A stretch of 64,000 bases of DNA from Endoryza foliicola (GCA_965226965.1 OZ245715.1:2418001-2482000); one strand, 5' to 3'. Shown: positions 53,562 through 62,811, numbered from the stretch's first letter. Notes: generated from the sequence alone by a model not told the origin. Translations and numbers: made by a program.

Positions 53562-54977
53562 CTATTTGCCCTTACCTAGGAAGATGATTCGAAGGGTGTA
53601 GATCATTATTTTTAGGTCGAGGGCGAGTGAGATATTGTCGATGTAAATAAGGTCGAATTTCATTCTCTCAATCATTTCTTCCACGTTTTCGGCATAGCCA
53701 AATTGAACCATTCCCCAAGAGGTGATGCCGGGTTTTACTTTCAATAAATATTTGAAGTAGGGTGATTTTTGCTGAATCTGTTCAATGTAATAGGCACGTT
53801 CGGGTCTAGGGCCCACTAAACTCATTTCTCCTTTTAAAACATTCCATAATTGGGGCAATTCATCGAGGCGCCATTTTCGCATGGTTTTGCCCCAGGTGGT
53901 GATGCGTTGATCTCCATCACTGCTCAACCGGGGACCATTCGGTTCTGCTTCTTTCACCATCGACCGAAACTTGTAGATATAAAAAGGCTTGCCTTTGTAG
54001 CCGATGCGTTCCTGTGAATAAAGAATGGGTCCCGCTGACGATAGACGCACGCGAATGGCGGTGTAAAGTAGTAGCGGACTTAAAAGGATCAACCCAAGTA
54101 GGGCAATCACCACATCAATCACTTGCTTGATGTTTTGCTGCCAGTTGGGCATTAATCCCATCTGAATGTCCATCAACACCGCACCCAATACATTACTGGT
54201 TTTTACCGAGCCGGAGAGGATGTCGAGAAAGTCGGGAAGAATTTTGATGTCAACATCCAAATCATTCAGGCGATTGACGAGTGCAAGAACAAGATCCTTA
54301 TCTGTTTTCTCCAGTGCAATCACTACTAGTTTTATTTTCTGACTGGCAACTATGGATTCCAGCTCGTCGAGACTACCCAAATTTGGTAAAAAGTCTTGGA
54401 TGCCATTGATAGGACCGGGTCCTGAGAGAAATCCAACAAAACGATGTCCGGTTTTTCGGAGGTCCAAAACCGATTCGTGGTAAACTTTGGTAGCAAGTGC
54501 ATCACTACCAAGAATCAATGTATTGAATTGAACGGCGCCTGTTTCCAGTTGATTTTTGGTTCTATTGAGAATCAATCTACGCACCCACCATGTGAAAAGA
54601 AATTGAGCAAAGAGGTAGATGGTATATGCTTTATAATAGTAGGTATAATTGTGTTGGGGGTCGTTGATTACAATTAAAAAGAAGATGATAGTGCCGCCAA
54701 TTATACTACTCAGCAGACTCATACCGAATTCGGTGAGCCTTGATTTGTTGTAAAGAGACCGATAAGCACCCAATATCGCATGAAACATGATCCAACCGAT
54801 AGGAATGGTTGCAATACCCAGCCAAAATCGATTGTTTAAGAATAGATTGTGTTTTAAGAAAATGGGCTCTTGAAGCAAATAGCGGCGAGATACATACAAT
54901 ACAAACCACGCGAGTATGGCGGCGATATAATCGCCCAGCACGTACCAACTGATATGTAATTGTTTTTTATGCTCCAT
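53562..54977 (-). CDS. Polyprenyl glycosylphosphotransferase (exopolysaccharide initiating sugar-phosphate transferase)
   Basis: This 471-residue membrane enzyme transfers a sugar-1-phosphate to undecaprenyl phosphate to start surface polysaccharide synthesis. There are five predicted membrane segments (four in the first ~115 residues, one near 280: VIDVVIALLGLILLSPLLLY) and a central CoA-binding/GNNV-like domain. The catalytic cytosolic part then follows with GPILYSQERIGYKGKPFYIYKFRSM, WRLDELPQLWNVLKGEMSLVGPRPE and GITSWGMVQFGYAENVEEM. The frame extends 27 codons upstream into the preceding gene; the ATG at 54977 (MEHKKQLHISWY), 8 bp after its stop, is preferred. It is coupled to the Gfo/Idh gene. 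Confidence 0.9.
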   Translation of the reverse strand: MEHKKQLHISWYVLGDYIAAILAWFVLYVSRRYLLQEPIFLKHNLFLNNRFWLGIATIPIGWIMFHAILGAYRSLYNKSRLTEFGMSLLSSIIGGTIIFFLIVINDPQHNYTYYYKAYTIYLFAQFLFTWWVRRLILNRTKNQLETGAVQFNTLILGSDALATKVYHESVLDLRKTGHRFVGFLSGPGPINGIQDFLPNLGSLDELESIVASQKIKLVVIALEKTDKDLVLALVNRLNDLDVDIKILPDFLDILSGSVKTSNVLGAVLMDIQMGLMPNWQQNIKQVIDVVIALLGLILLSPLLLYTAIRVRLSSAGPILYSQERIGYKGKPFYIYKFRSMVKEAEPNGPRLSSDGDQRITTWGKTMRKWRLDELPQLWNVLKGEMSLVGPRPERAYYIEQIQQKSPYFKYLLKVKPGITSWGMVQFGYAENVEEMIERMKFDLIYIDNISLALDLKIMIYTLRIIFLGKGK

Positions 54978-54984
54978 ACCACTG

Positions 54985-55965
54985 CTACGCGAGTAAACTG
55001 TTTTGTTTGATTTTTGCCAGAATTTGATGGGCAATGTCCATAGCTCTAAAACCGGCAACTTCGTCTACTGGGGTAGGGGTATTGTTTACAATGGCATCAC
55101 GGAAGCGTTCCAATTCCATTTTGATGGCATTCACTTCGGGAATCTGAGGATTCGCAACGGCTACGGTCTTCTTTCCACCGTTGGGCGTTTCTAAATCGAA
55201 GGTGAATGCCTCGTCGGTATCGTCCTCCGTTTTTTGTTTGATGATCTCCGTTTTCTTATTAAGAAAGTCGATACCGATATAAGCGTCTTTTTGGAAGAGG
55301 CGCATTTTACGCATCTTCTTCATTGAAATTCTACTTGAAGTAAGATTGGCTACACAGCCGTTGTTGAATTCGATGCGAACGTTGGCAATATCAGGCGTTT
55401 CTGTCATCACTGCCACACCGCTTGCGGAAATATTCTTCACCTCGCTTTTTACAATGCTTAGAATAATGTCGATATCATGGATCATCAAATCCAAAATAAC
55501 ACTCACTTCAGTACCTCTTGGATTGAACTGTGCCAAGCGGTGCACTTCCATAAAAAGGGGATTGAGCTTATGGTTCTGTAAGGCTAGGAAGGCAGGGTTG
55601 AAACGCTCCACATGCCCAACTTGTAATTTCACGTTCGACTCTTTCACCAGTTTCACGAGGACGCGCGCTTCCTCCATGGTATCGGCTAGCGGCTTCTCTA
55701 CAAAAACATGTTTTCCTCTTTTGATGGCGGCTACACAAAGTTGGTGGTGGAAATTGGTGGGGGCCACAATATCTACGGCATCACAAAGCTCTATCAACTC
55801 TTCCGCATTCAGGTACCTGGGAATTTGGTAAGTCGCTTCCACAAGCTTGGCGTTTTCATCGTTTGGATCGAAAAATCCAACTACCTCAACGCCACTGATT
55901 TCTTTCCAGTTATTTAAATGAAACTTTCCAAGATGGCCTACACCCAGAATTCCTATTTTAAGCAT
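54985..55965 (-). CDS. Gfo/Idh/MocA-family oxidoreductase
   Basis: This is a 326-residue NAD(P)-dependent oxidoreductase for a sugar or nucleotide-sugar. The Rossmann motif GILGVGHLGKFHL is at the N-terminus and the typical EKPLADTMEEAR (Lys of the catalytic EKP) is at ~95. Then come QVGHVERFNPAF and the catalytic-domain segments to FRAMDIAHQIL. It lies directly upstream of the sugar-phosphate transferase, so it probably makes its substrate sugar. The start is the ATG at 55965, before a 27-bp gap and a terminator hairpin. Confidence 0.9.
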   Translation of the reverse strand: MLKIGILGVGHLGKFHLNNWKEISGVEVVGFFDPNDENAKLVEATYQIPRYLNAEELIELCDAVDIVAPTNFHHQLCVAAIKRGKHVFVEKPLADTMEEARVLVKLVKESNVKLQVGHVERFNPAFLALQNHKLNPLFMEVHRLAQFNPRGTEVSVILDLMIHDIDIILSIVKSEVKNISASGVAVMTETPDIANVRIEFNNGCVANLTSSRISMKKMRKMRLFQKDAYIGIDFLNKKTEIIKQKTEDDTDEAFTFDLETPNGGKKTVAVANPQIPEVNAIKMELERFRDAIVNNTPTPVDEVAGFRAMDIAHQILAKIKQNSLLA

Positions 55966-55992
55966 GGTAACGTGTTATAGCTACAAATATAA

Positions 55993-56013
55993 ACAGGCCT
56001 CAAAAAGGCCTGT
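55993..56013 (-). terminator. Terminator of the L,D-transpeptidase gene
   Basis: ACAGGCCT and AGGCCTGT form a perfect 8-bp stem with a 5-nt loop, and the minus-strand transcript then runs into TTTATATTT. It lies ~40 bp after the stop of the gene upstream. Confidence 0.75.
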
Positions 56014-56052
56014 AAGAAATTTATTACCAGAAGATTGTAGAATGTGAATAAA

Positions 56053-56937
56053 CTAACGCGCTAATGACGAAAGTTTCAAATAATTGGCTGAAGGATGGTA
56101 AATGAACAAGCAACTACCTTCTTTGATGCTGTCGATCAGCGGCTCTGAAATTTCAGAAGGAACAGCCGGGCAACCCTGACTTCTTCCCAAATAACCCTGA
56201 TTGAAACCATAATCTTCAGTGGCATATTCAGCTCCATGGATTACAATGGCTCTCTTGAATGCATTTGAATTGAAGTTCTTCTCCAATCCCACAAGCTTCA
56301 AAGAGTATCCGTTGCTACCATAGTAGGTGTTGGCGGTAACGTAAAAACCTAAACTGCTTTTGTTCGACTTAGGTTTATTGGAGAAAGACATGGCGTTTTC
56401 TTTACCGGAGTTTCTACCGTGCGCTACATATGTATTAAAAAGTAAAATATCATTGGCTAAGTCAATTACAAACAAGCGTTTATCTAAACTTGATTTGCTG
56501 AAATCAACAATTGATAATATTGTATGTTGAACTTTGCCTTGACGCTGAAGTTTGTCCATTCCTTTTAATCCTAGGTCATAAGCCAATCGTGAAAGGCCTA
56601 ATTCTTCCAAGTGAAGACTATCGAACAAAGATCTCTTCACTGCATAGAGCGAGTTTGGATCAATTGGTTCGGGAATGTATTTCGGAGCAACACTGGTTGC
56701 GCGACTTGATTTCTTTGATGATTTTTTAGCATAAGCTACCTTCTTCTTGCCCGTCGATTTTTGGGCGATACCTGCCTTTTTCTTTGGGGTAGGGTTCTTA
56801 GTAGCCGATTTTTTTACGGATGATTTTGTTGGCTTGGCCTTTTTAGCCGGACTAAAAGAGTTGAGGGTAGTGAAGCTGAGAAGCCCTACTACCAATGTCC
56901 ATAACCAAGTATTTCTTTTTGTGCTCAACTGTTGCAT
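56053..56937 (-). CDS. Murein L,D-transpeptidase catalytic domain protein
   Basis: This 294-residue exported protein has an N-terminal signal/anchor (WLWTLVVGLLSF). A Lys/Ser/Thr-rich linker at ~25-85 resembles other envelope proteins. A domain of the YkuD_2 (DUF4453-like) class follows, carrying IVDFSKSSLDKRLFVIDL, VAHGRNSG, and the catalytic VIHGAEYATEDYGFNQGYLGRSQGCPAVP with His, Ser and Cys. It would form 3-3 cross-links or process peptidoglycan in the periplasm. The ATG at 56937 is preferred over one 9 codons upstream because it starts directly before the hydrophobic segment. Confidence 0.85.
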   Translation of the reverse strand: MQQLSTKRNTWLWTLVVGLLSFTTLNSFSPAKKAKPTKSSVKKSATKNPTPKKKAGIAQKSTGKKKVAYAKKSSKKSSRATSVAPKYIPEPIDPNSLYAVKRSLFDSLHLEELGLSRLAYDLGLKGMDKLQRQGKVQHTILSIVDFSKSSLDKRLFVIDLANDILLFNTYVAHGRNSGKENAMSFSNKPKSNKSSLGFYVTANTYYGSNGYSLKLVGLEKNFNSNAFKRAIVIHGAEYATEDYGFNQGYLGRSQGCPAVPSEISEPLIDSIKEGSCLFIYHPSANYLKLSSLAR

Positions 56938-56964
56938 GGTTCGATCAAGTGGTTTTAAAGTCAA

Positions 56965-57663
56965 CAGTTAGGGTAACGGGAGAAACAGGGCAAAATTGCC
57001 CGGTTTTTATCGGAAGTCAGCAAGATAGTTTATTATTTCTATAAAGTCGTACAAAAACAATCAATTTTTATTGATTTATAATTAAAAATAAACGCTGTAA
57101 TCAGTTATTAATGAGAATATTGATTGAAAAGTATTGGTGTAGAATTCAAGTTTTCCACAAATGATCTTTTAGCATCTAATTAACAAACAAAAGGGGGCAT
57201 AACAGCCTGGTTTCTTGGTTTTGGAGCCGGAATTGGTGATCAGCCGTGGAACATTTTGAGTCAATTTGAGTTTTTTGAGCTGATTCTTAGTCTCGAAGAG
57301 CTGTATAAATAGCTATTAATCAGTTTTTTAGTTTGTTTTTGGGAGCTTTCTGAGTTGACGGAATTTGAGGTTAAAATAGCGAAAAAGCCACTATTCAGTT
57401 ATGTATATTTAAAATATATTAAGTATAAATAATTTAAATACAATATGATATGGGTATGAAATATATTTAATTCAAAAAAGTTGAGTTCTGGTGAAGAAGA
57501 GCTTGTGAAGTGGCTTTGAATTTTAGATTTTAAGTATATGATTTTGAGTTTTTTATGAGAGTTTATTGAAGTTGTAGTTTTGGTTAGTGGGTCCGTACTG
57601 GTGTTTTGAGGATAATGGCTTCGGTGGCTGTAAGTGGTTTAGGAACTGTTGTGCAATGCACTG
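56965..57663. other. AT-rich intergenic region of ~700 bp
   Basis: It lies between the transpeptidase start and the 3' end of the CLC gene. I see no ORF that resembles a protein, no dispersed-repeat copies and no convincing terminator. It contains the promoter of the transpeptidase gene, and A/T runs prevail around 57400-57550. Confidence 0.5.
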
Positions 57664-58941
57664 TTATCTTTTCTCGAGACTCAATAGATTTTTGGTTCGG
57701 GAGCCTTTGGGTTGGGGTGTTTTTTGAGCATGGTAGATGCCTTTTTGTCCGGAGACGTAATAAGCAAAGAGGCATGCGATCGCATAATATAAACCGTATT
57801 CCCATCCAAATAATTCGATGCCCATAAGGGTGCAGGCGATGGGTGTGTTTGTGGCTCCGGAGAAAACTGCAATGAATCCAAGTCCGGCAAATAAGTCGAT
57901 TGGTAGGCCGAATGTTCCTGCAAAGGCATTGCCGAAGGTTGCTCCAATAAAGAATAGTGGGGTAACTTCTCCGCCCTTGTATCCGAATCCGAGTGTAATA
58001 GCTGTTAGCATCAGTTTTAAAAACCAGGCACTGTGAGGGGTGTTGATGCTTGAGTTGAAAGCATTGACCAAGGAGGGGTCCTTAGGGTTTAGATTGCTTA
58101 CTCCTAATCCAAGATAAGGTTGAATTGAATTAATTTGCCCTAATGCAATGATTATTAATCCTCCGAAGATGATTGCTTGATATTTTTTTGAAAATGTTTT
58201 TTGACTGTATTTCTTGATATTTTCCAAGATCAACACAAATAACTTGGCCACAAGTCCGAACAAGACTCCGGCAATCAAGGCGTACCCCAGCAGTTTCAAA
58301 TTGAGATGCAGAAGTGATGAAAAAAGCGAAGGCTTGGTGAGGTGAATCGAATAATGTGTGTGTGAAATGGGGAATGCATTGGTCACCAACTTACCTACAA
58401 ATGCCGCCAACAAACAGGGCAAGAACCCTTCTCGATGCAGTGAACCGATGGCCAATACTTCGATGGCAAAAACAGCTCCGGTTACAGGAGTGTTGAAAAT
58501 GGCGGCAAAACCTGCCGACATGCCGCAAAGAAAGAGCAGCTTTTTTTCTTCTTCCGTAAAACTGATTCGATCGATGAACCATTTACTGATACCTCCTCCC
58601 ATTTGTACTGCCGTGCCTTCTCTTCCCGCTGAACCTCCAAAAAGATGGGTGATCAGGGTACTGAATAAAATCAAAGGTGTAATCGAAGGTTTTAATTCGT
58701 TCGGGGAATGATGAATTTCGTCGATGATCAAATTGTTCCCTTTCTCTGCCTCGGGATCAAATTTTTGATAGAGGTAATAAATGAGCAATCCACCTAGTGG
58801 CAGTAAAAAAAGCAGCCAACTGTGGTGCCAGCGAAACTGAGTCACCTTGTCTAAAGACCATAGGAAAAAAGCAACCAATGATCCTGTGATTCCGGCCACT
58901 GCCAACAAGCTTCCAAAAAGACGAAGAGAGATGGGTTTCAC
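57664..58941 (-). CDS. CLC-family anion channel/antiporter, CLC-F-like
   Basis: This is a 425-residue inner-membrane protein with about ten hydrophobic segments, shorter than the ~470 of ClC-ec1. The filter sequence is HLFGGSAGREGTAVQMGG, with the gating Glu (GREG) followed by Thr instead of the usual Pro. The Ser-containing GSGIP loop of chloride CLCs is not found; the corresponding place carries GNNLIIDEIHHSP. That combination points to the fluoride-exporting CLC-F branch. The second half has SGATNTPIACTLMGIELFG. A GTG start at 58941 (VKPISLRLFG) is the only one before the first helix. No fluoride riboswitch is recognised upstream. Confidence 0.8.
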   Translation of the reverse strand: MKPISLRLFGSLLAVAGITGSLVAFFLWSLDKVTQFRWHHSWLLFLLPLGGLLIYYLYQKFDPEAEKGNNLIIDEIHHSPNELKPSITPLILFSTLITHLFGGSAGREGTAVQMGGGISKWFIDRISFTEEEKKLLFLCGMSAGFAAIFNTPVTGAVFAIEVLAIGSLHREGFLPCLLAAFVGKLVTNAFPISHTHYSIHLTKPSLFSSLLHLNLKLLGYALIAGVLFGLVAKLFVLILENIKKYSQKTFSKKYQAIIFGGLIIIALGQINSIQPYLGLGVSNLNPKDPSLVNAFNSSINTPHSAWFLKLMLTAITLGFGYKGGEVTPLFFIGATFGNAFAGTFGLPIDLFAGLGFIAVFSGATNTPIACTLMGIELFGWEYGLYYAIACLFAYYVSGQKGIYHAQKTPQPKGSRTKNLLSLEKR

Positions 58942-59011
58942 GGGGTAAAGATAGGGGAAATGGGAGGGAGGAATTAAGAATTAAGAATTAAGAATGAAAC
59001 AGCCTGGAGTA

Positions 59012-59098
59012 ATTAATAATTAATAAGTAATTATTAATAATGGAACAGCCGAGCTAATTAATAATTAATAAGTAATAATTAATAATGGAACAGCCGAG
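59012..59098. repeat. 45-bp AT-rich tandem repeat, two units
   Basis: Same unit and period as at 47865-47949; the first unit differs by one base (TAATTATTAATAAT). A worn unit precedes it. Confidence 0.8.
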
Positions 59099-59249
59099 CA
59101 CAAGAGCGAGGATAAGAGGAGCGAGGAAATACAGAAAAACTGCCAGCGCTGCGAAAACGCTGCGGGCTTGTCCTGAGCGGGCCGAAGGCACAGTCGAAGG
59201 ACGCTGCGCCGCCGCGGTTCAAAAATAAAAAATCGGACAAGTTGAATAT

Positions 59250-59306
59250 CGGAGGCCAATCTGTGGTAAATCCGTTCAAATCTGTGCGAATCTGTGGTCA
59301 AAAAAA
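59250..59306. repeat. Half copy of the tctgtggtca dispersed repeat
   Basis: It reads CGGAGGCCAATCTGTGGTAA, then ATCCGTTCAAATCTGTGCG and AATCTGTGGTCAAAAAA, nearly identical to 47971-48026. Confidence 0.7.
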
Positions 59307-59478
59307 GCCTAAAGCCCAATACCTAAAAAACAAAACTCAGAAACTTAAAACCTGATACAAATAGTAGCAGTTGTAAAGAAAGAATTGAAGAAAAGGGTTA
59401 GAAAAGAATCAATTTGAATATCACACAACCTTCATTCAATCGCCCTCCCTAACCCCAAAAATGAAAAACAATAAGACG

Positions 59479-60282
59479 CTATTTCTTCGAAATCCTTTCG
59501 TTCACTATAGCTTGAAGTTGCTCAGGTTCGTTGGTGGTAATAAAGTCGAATTTCTTATCCAATAACCAGTTCATTATGGCTGGGTCATTAACGGTCCAAG
59601 CATTTAGTTTCAATCCGAGACTTTTTGCTTGGTCGATCCATTCCGGATTTTTCTGAAAAACAGAGAAATGATAATCAAGACCGTCCAATCCCGCCGCTCT
59701 CACTTCTGCAGGTGATTTATCTCCATTCAAATACTGCAAATGTGCTTTTTTGAGCAAGGATCTAATTTTCACCAACATGTCAAAATCGAAACTGATATAG
59801 GCGGTTCGATGACTGGCTTTTTCAGCCAATACCATCTCAACCACTTTAGCGGCCACGATCTGTCCTCTTTCCTTGCTGATATTGCTGGGTTTGATTTCAA
59901 GAATGAGTTGTGTAGAAGGATTGTTTTCCAAGCCGGCTCTCAAATAATTTCTCAGGGTAGGCAGGGCTTCACCGTTTGAAAGTTGGAACTGTTGCAGGGT
60001 TTTGAAATCCGTTTTTTCAATTTCTAAGTTGTGAAATTTCGGATCATGGTTTACAACAAGGGAGTCGTCGGCGGTCATCCATACATCGAATTCAGAGCCA
60101 AAGCAGTTGAGTTGAATGGCATGTTTGAGCGACGCTATGGAATTCTCAGGAAAATGATTGGCTTTGAAAGCACCTCTGTGAGCAATAACCGGACTGTTCA
60201 TAACCGATCGGGTTAATTTTCCGCTAGGTTTACAAGATAGCAAGCTAGCCAAAAAGGCGATGGGAAGGATCAACTTTTTCAT
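59479..60282 (-). CDS. Glycerophosphodiester phosphodiesterase (lipoprotein)
   Basis: This 267-residue enzyme cleaves glycerophosphodiesters to glycerol-3-phosphate and alcohol. The lipoprotein signal MKKLILPIAFLASLLSC anchors it in the envelope. The GDPD barrel shows the catalytic HRG (VIAHRGAFKANHFPENSIASL), the metal-binding Glu/Asp (EFDVWMTADDSLVVNHDPKF), and the later QLILEIKPS and LNAWTVNDPAIMNWLLDKKFDFITTNEP segments. The length is usual for the family. A strong hairpin separates it from the LamG/SusD operon, so it is transcribed on its own or by read-through. Confidence 0.92.
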   Translation of the reverse strand: MKKLILPIAFLASLLSCKPSGKLTRSVMNSPVIAHRGAFKANHFPENSIASLKHAIQLNCFGSEFDVWMTADDSLVVNHDPKFHNLEIEKTDFKTLQQFQLSNGEALPTLRNYLRAGLENNPSTQLILEIKPSNISKERGQIVAAKVVEMVLAEKASHRTAYISFDFDMLVKIRSLLKKAHLQYLNGDKSPAEVRAAGLDGLDYHFSVFQKNPEWIDQAKSLGLKLNAWTVNDPAIMNWLLDKKFDFITTNEPEQLQAIVNERISKK

Positions 60283-60290
60283 AATACTAG

Positions 60291-60321
60291 AAAGGTACTA
60301 CTGTTTTGCAGTAGTACCTTT
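60291..60321. terminator. Strong hairpin between SusD-operon end and GDPD
   Basis: AAAGGTACTACTG and CAGTAGTACCTTT form a perfect 13-bp stem with a 5-nt loop, with a few T residues on the plus-strand side. On the minus strand it ends the LamG gene transcript, 11 bp after its stop codon. Confidence 0.8.
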
Positions 60322-60332
60322 TTACCAAATCA

Positions 60333-61223
60333 TTATTTATTTGCTTTTCCTAAATTGAAAAGAGCTCTAATAAAAGCATCGGGTAGCGCCTTATTATAAA
60401 TTCGGATTTCATCAATTTGGCCGGTCATGGGTGCGATGGATACATCGGCACTTACCGTTTTTCCCGGAATTCCGTTGTAATTGGATCCAATGATGAATTC
60501 ACTTGGTTCATTGCTTTTGAACAAGTTGTTGCCAACTCCACGATTGGGGAAAGCTCCCACTTTAACCGCATCTGCCCAAATATCAAATACCCCTGTTGTT
60601 CCATTATAGGTAAGGAGAATGTGGGTCCACTTGTCGGCTCCAATTGTTGGACTCAAACTGCTATTCAAGTTATCTTGAGTTCCACCTCCAACAGTCGCGA
60701 ATGTTGGTTGAATTCTCAACGTAGAAGTATTAGAAGCTGGAAATGATTGGGTGTTCAAATGGAAATTAATGTTTCCTGTGAACAGCCCCGGACGCGCCAA
60801 TTGTAATAGCATGGTTCTTTTCGAGCCATTGTTCAATATTTTCACCCATGTGCTGATGGTGAAACTTTTGAGCGAATCGGTTTTGAATGCCGAAAATTGA
60901 TTGGCGTAATAAAGATAGCCTGCCGTTAAGCTGATGGCTTTTCCTCTAACTCCTCCTGCTACAAAAGCATCGTTGGCAGTTTGAGTTGGGGCAGTTCCCG
61001 ATTTCTGCTCCGATTTGGTATCGTCGAAACTCCAGTAGGCTACTAAGTTTTCAGGAAACACTTCATCACTGCTGGAGTAGCCGTCAATTTTTCCTGCATA
61101 TTGATCTGCACTTACGCTGGGTAAATTATTAGGATTGCCATCTTTTTTACAGGCGCTTCCTGTGAGTAGTAGGCCTGCCAGTATAAAAGAAAGGGTTGAT
61201 ATTTTTTGAATCGAACGTTTCAT
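60333..61223 (-). CDS. LamG-domain outer-membrane lipoprotein (SusCD-associated)
   Basis: This is a 296-residue lipoprotein (signal ending LTGSACKKDG). Residues ~60-290 are a LamG/concanavalin domain (ENLVAYWSFDDTKSEQ ... KSFTISTWVKILNNGSKR ... ITGADKWTHILLTYNG-like ... IDEIRIYNKALPD). It is the third gene of the SusC-SusD operon and lies 22 bp after SusD, in the position of SusE/SusF-type surface glycan-binding proteins. The carbohydrate bound is unknown. The start is the ATG at 61223. Confidence 0.85.
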   Translation of the reverse strand: MKRSIQKISTLSFILAGLLLTGSACKKDGNPNNLPSVSADQYAGKIDGYSSSDEVFPENLVAYWSFDDTKSEQKSGTAPTQTANDAFVAGGVRGKAISLTAGYLYYANQFSAFKTDSLKSFTISTWVKILNNGSKRTMLLQLARPGLFTGNINFHLNTQSFPASNTSTLRIQPTFATVGGGTQDNLNSSLSPTIGADKWTHILLTYNGTTGVFDIWADAVKVGAFPNRGVGNNLFKSNEPSEFIIGSNYNGIPGKTVSADVSIAPMTGQIDEIRIYNKALPDAFIRALFNLGKANK

Positions 61224-61245
61224 TAGAATTCAATTTTGAGGTTGA

Positions 61246-62793
61246 TTAATAACCGGGGTTTTGTTTCAAAACGCCGGCACTCAAGTCGATTTGCGTTTGA
61301 GGAATGGGCAACAATACATCGCGGCTATTGCTAAAATTCGGTTTGCCGGATGCATTGAGAACGGTTTGCGCAATACCCCAACGAACGATGTCGAAAAAGC
61401 GTTCATGTTCCATGGCCAGTTCCACTCTTCTTTCCTTGCGTATGGATTCTCTTAATTCGGCTTGATCGGTAGTGGTTACATCGGGTAGGATAGCAGCATT
61501 ACCGTTTCTTGCGCGTGCTCTAACACTGTTGAGAGCTGCTCTTGCTGCTGTAATATTATCAGTGCCACCCACTTCGTTGGCTGCTTCGGCAAACATCAAA
61601 ACAACATCAGAATAGCGCAAGACACGTAAATTCATCCAGTAGCCAAATCTATTTCCAATAGAAGAACGAAGTGATGGATTGGTATACACTTTATTATTGT
61701 AACGTGGGTTAGGCAATCCTACCGGGATGTTCTCTCCATAAATGGTTTGATAGGTTGTTGTGGCTGTACTGGTGTACAATATAGTACGGTTTTTACGTGG
61801 GTCATTGGCCTCGTAGGCAGCTTCCAAATAAGTACTTGGAGAATTCCATCCCCATCCCAAATCCCAAACGCCTGATCCGCGAATGCCTTGTATTTGCGCA
61901 TATTGTACTCCGTTTGATGTGGTAATAGACGCAGATGCTGTTGCTTGTACTTCAAATACACTTTCCTTACTATTTTCTCCTTCTTCACGGAAAATTTTAT
62001 CGTAGGTAGTTGACAGATCATATTGACCACTGCTCATTACAGCCGCCGCTGTTGTCATAGCCATGCCCCATTTTCCTTGTGTGAGGTAAACTTTCGCTAA
62101 CAATCCATTGGCAGCACCACGAGTGGCTCGCCCAACAAATTTTGCATCCCAAGACAAAGGCAGGTTAGCAGCGGCGAAGTTCAGATCCGATTCAATAAAA
62201 CCATAGATTTCGGCTGCTGTGCTTTGGGGCACATTGTTTTGAGAAGTGGTATTAGCAAAAACGGTATCAATTTTAGGAACATTGCCAAACAATCGAACCA
62301 ACATGAAATAGCCATAGGCACGCATGAATTTTGCCTCTGCAATGGTTTGATTTTTGATTTGAGTAGTGGCTTCAATATTAGGATTCGTGTTTACTTCCTT
62401 GATGGTTACGTTGCACTTGTTGATGAGGCCATAGTAGCCTACCCACAAGGTGTTCGCAAATCCATTACTAGGCAACACAGGGAAATTGTCCATATCTATT
62501 GCATTAGCACCACCATCGGCCGGTGTACTACCTTTATCGGCATCGTCACTACGGATACTTGTTGCTGTTATAAAACTCTGACTATGAACGTTGAAGCTTC
62601 TGAGCTCATTGTAAGCTCCAAAAATGTATTGATCGTAGGGGCCTGAACCACCGGGATACGGGTAATTATCGGCATCGTATCCACCTTGACGGTTGGTGTC
62701 AAGAAAATCTTTTTTACAAGAGCTTGCTCCCAATAGTAGGGCTATTGCAAGACTTGAAAAGATGAATCGATTTGAAAATAATTTCGTTAACAT
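61246..62793 (-). CDS. SusD/RagB-family nutrient-binding outer-membrane lipoprotein
   Basis: This 515-residue surface lipoprotein (signal ending LLLGASSCKKDFLDTN) forms the lid over the SusC transporter. Family segments visible: the N-terminal FLDTNRQGGYDADN, the TPR-like helices (IKNQTIAEAKFMRAYGYFMLVRLFGNVP, AAEIYGFIESDLNFAAANLP, RATRGAANGLLAKVYLTQGKW) and the C-terminal RKERRVELAMEHERFFDIVRWG ... LLPIPQTQIDL ... LKQNPGY. The ATG at 62793 is preferred over a TTG six codons upstream. It directly follows the SusC gene and precedes the LamG lipoprotein. Confidence 0.94.
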   Translation of the reverse strand: MLTKLFSNRFIFSSLAIALLLGASSCKKDFLDTNRQGGYDADNYPYPGGSGPYDQYIFGAYNELRSFNVHSQSFITATSIRSDDADKGSTPADGGANAIDMDNFPVLPSNGFANTLWVGYYGLINKCNVTIKEVNTNPNIEATTQIKNQTIAEAKFMRAYGYFMLVRLFGNVPKIDTVFANTTSQNNVPQSTAAEIYGFIESDLNFAAANLPLSWDAKFVGRATRGAANGLLAKVYLTQGKWGMAMTTAAAVMSSGQYDLSTTYDKIFREEGENSKESVFEVQATASASITTSNGVQYAQIQGIRGSGVWDLGWGWNSPSTYLEAAYEANDPRKNRTILYTSTATTTYQTIYGENIPVGLPNPRYNNKVYTNPSLRSSIGNRFGYWMNLRVLRYSDVVLMFAEAANEVGGTDNITAARAALNSVRARARNGNAAILPDVTTTDQAELRESIRKERRVELAMEHERFFDIVRWGIAQTVLNASGKPNFSNSRDVLLPIPQTQIDLSAGVLKQNPGY

Positions 62794-62811
62794 ATGTTTG
62801 AATCGTTTCAA

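Larger units (their letters stand above)
58942..59478. other. Repeat-rich intergenic region between GDPD and CLC genes
   Basis: It contains a degenerate 45-bp unit (58971-59010), two intact units (59012-59098), a purine-rich piece shared with 43720-43750, a stretch with GTCCTGAGC...GTCGAAGGAC (59169-59202, a common dispersed motif of environmental bacteria) and a half copy of the tctgtggtca family (59250-59306). No gene is seen. Confidence 0.65.
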
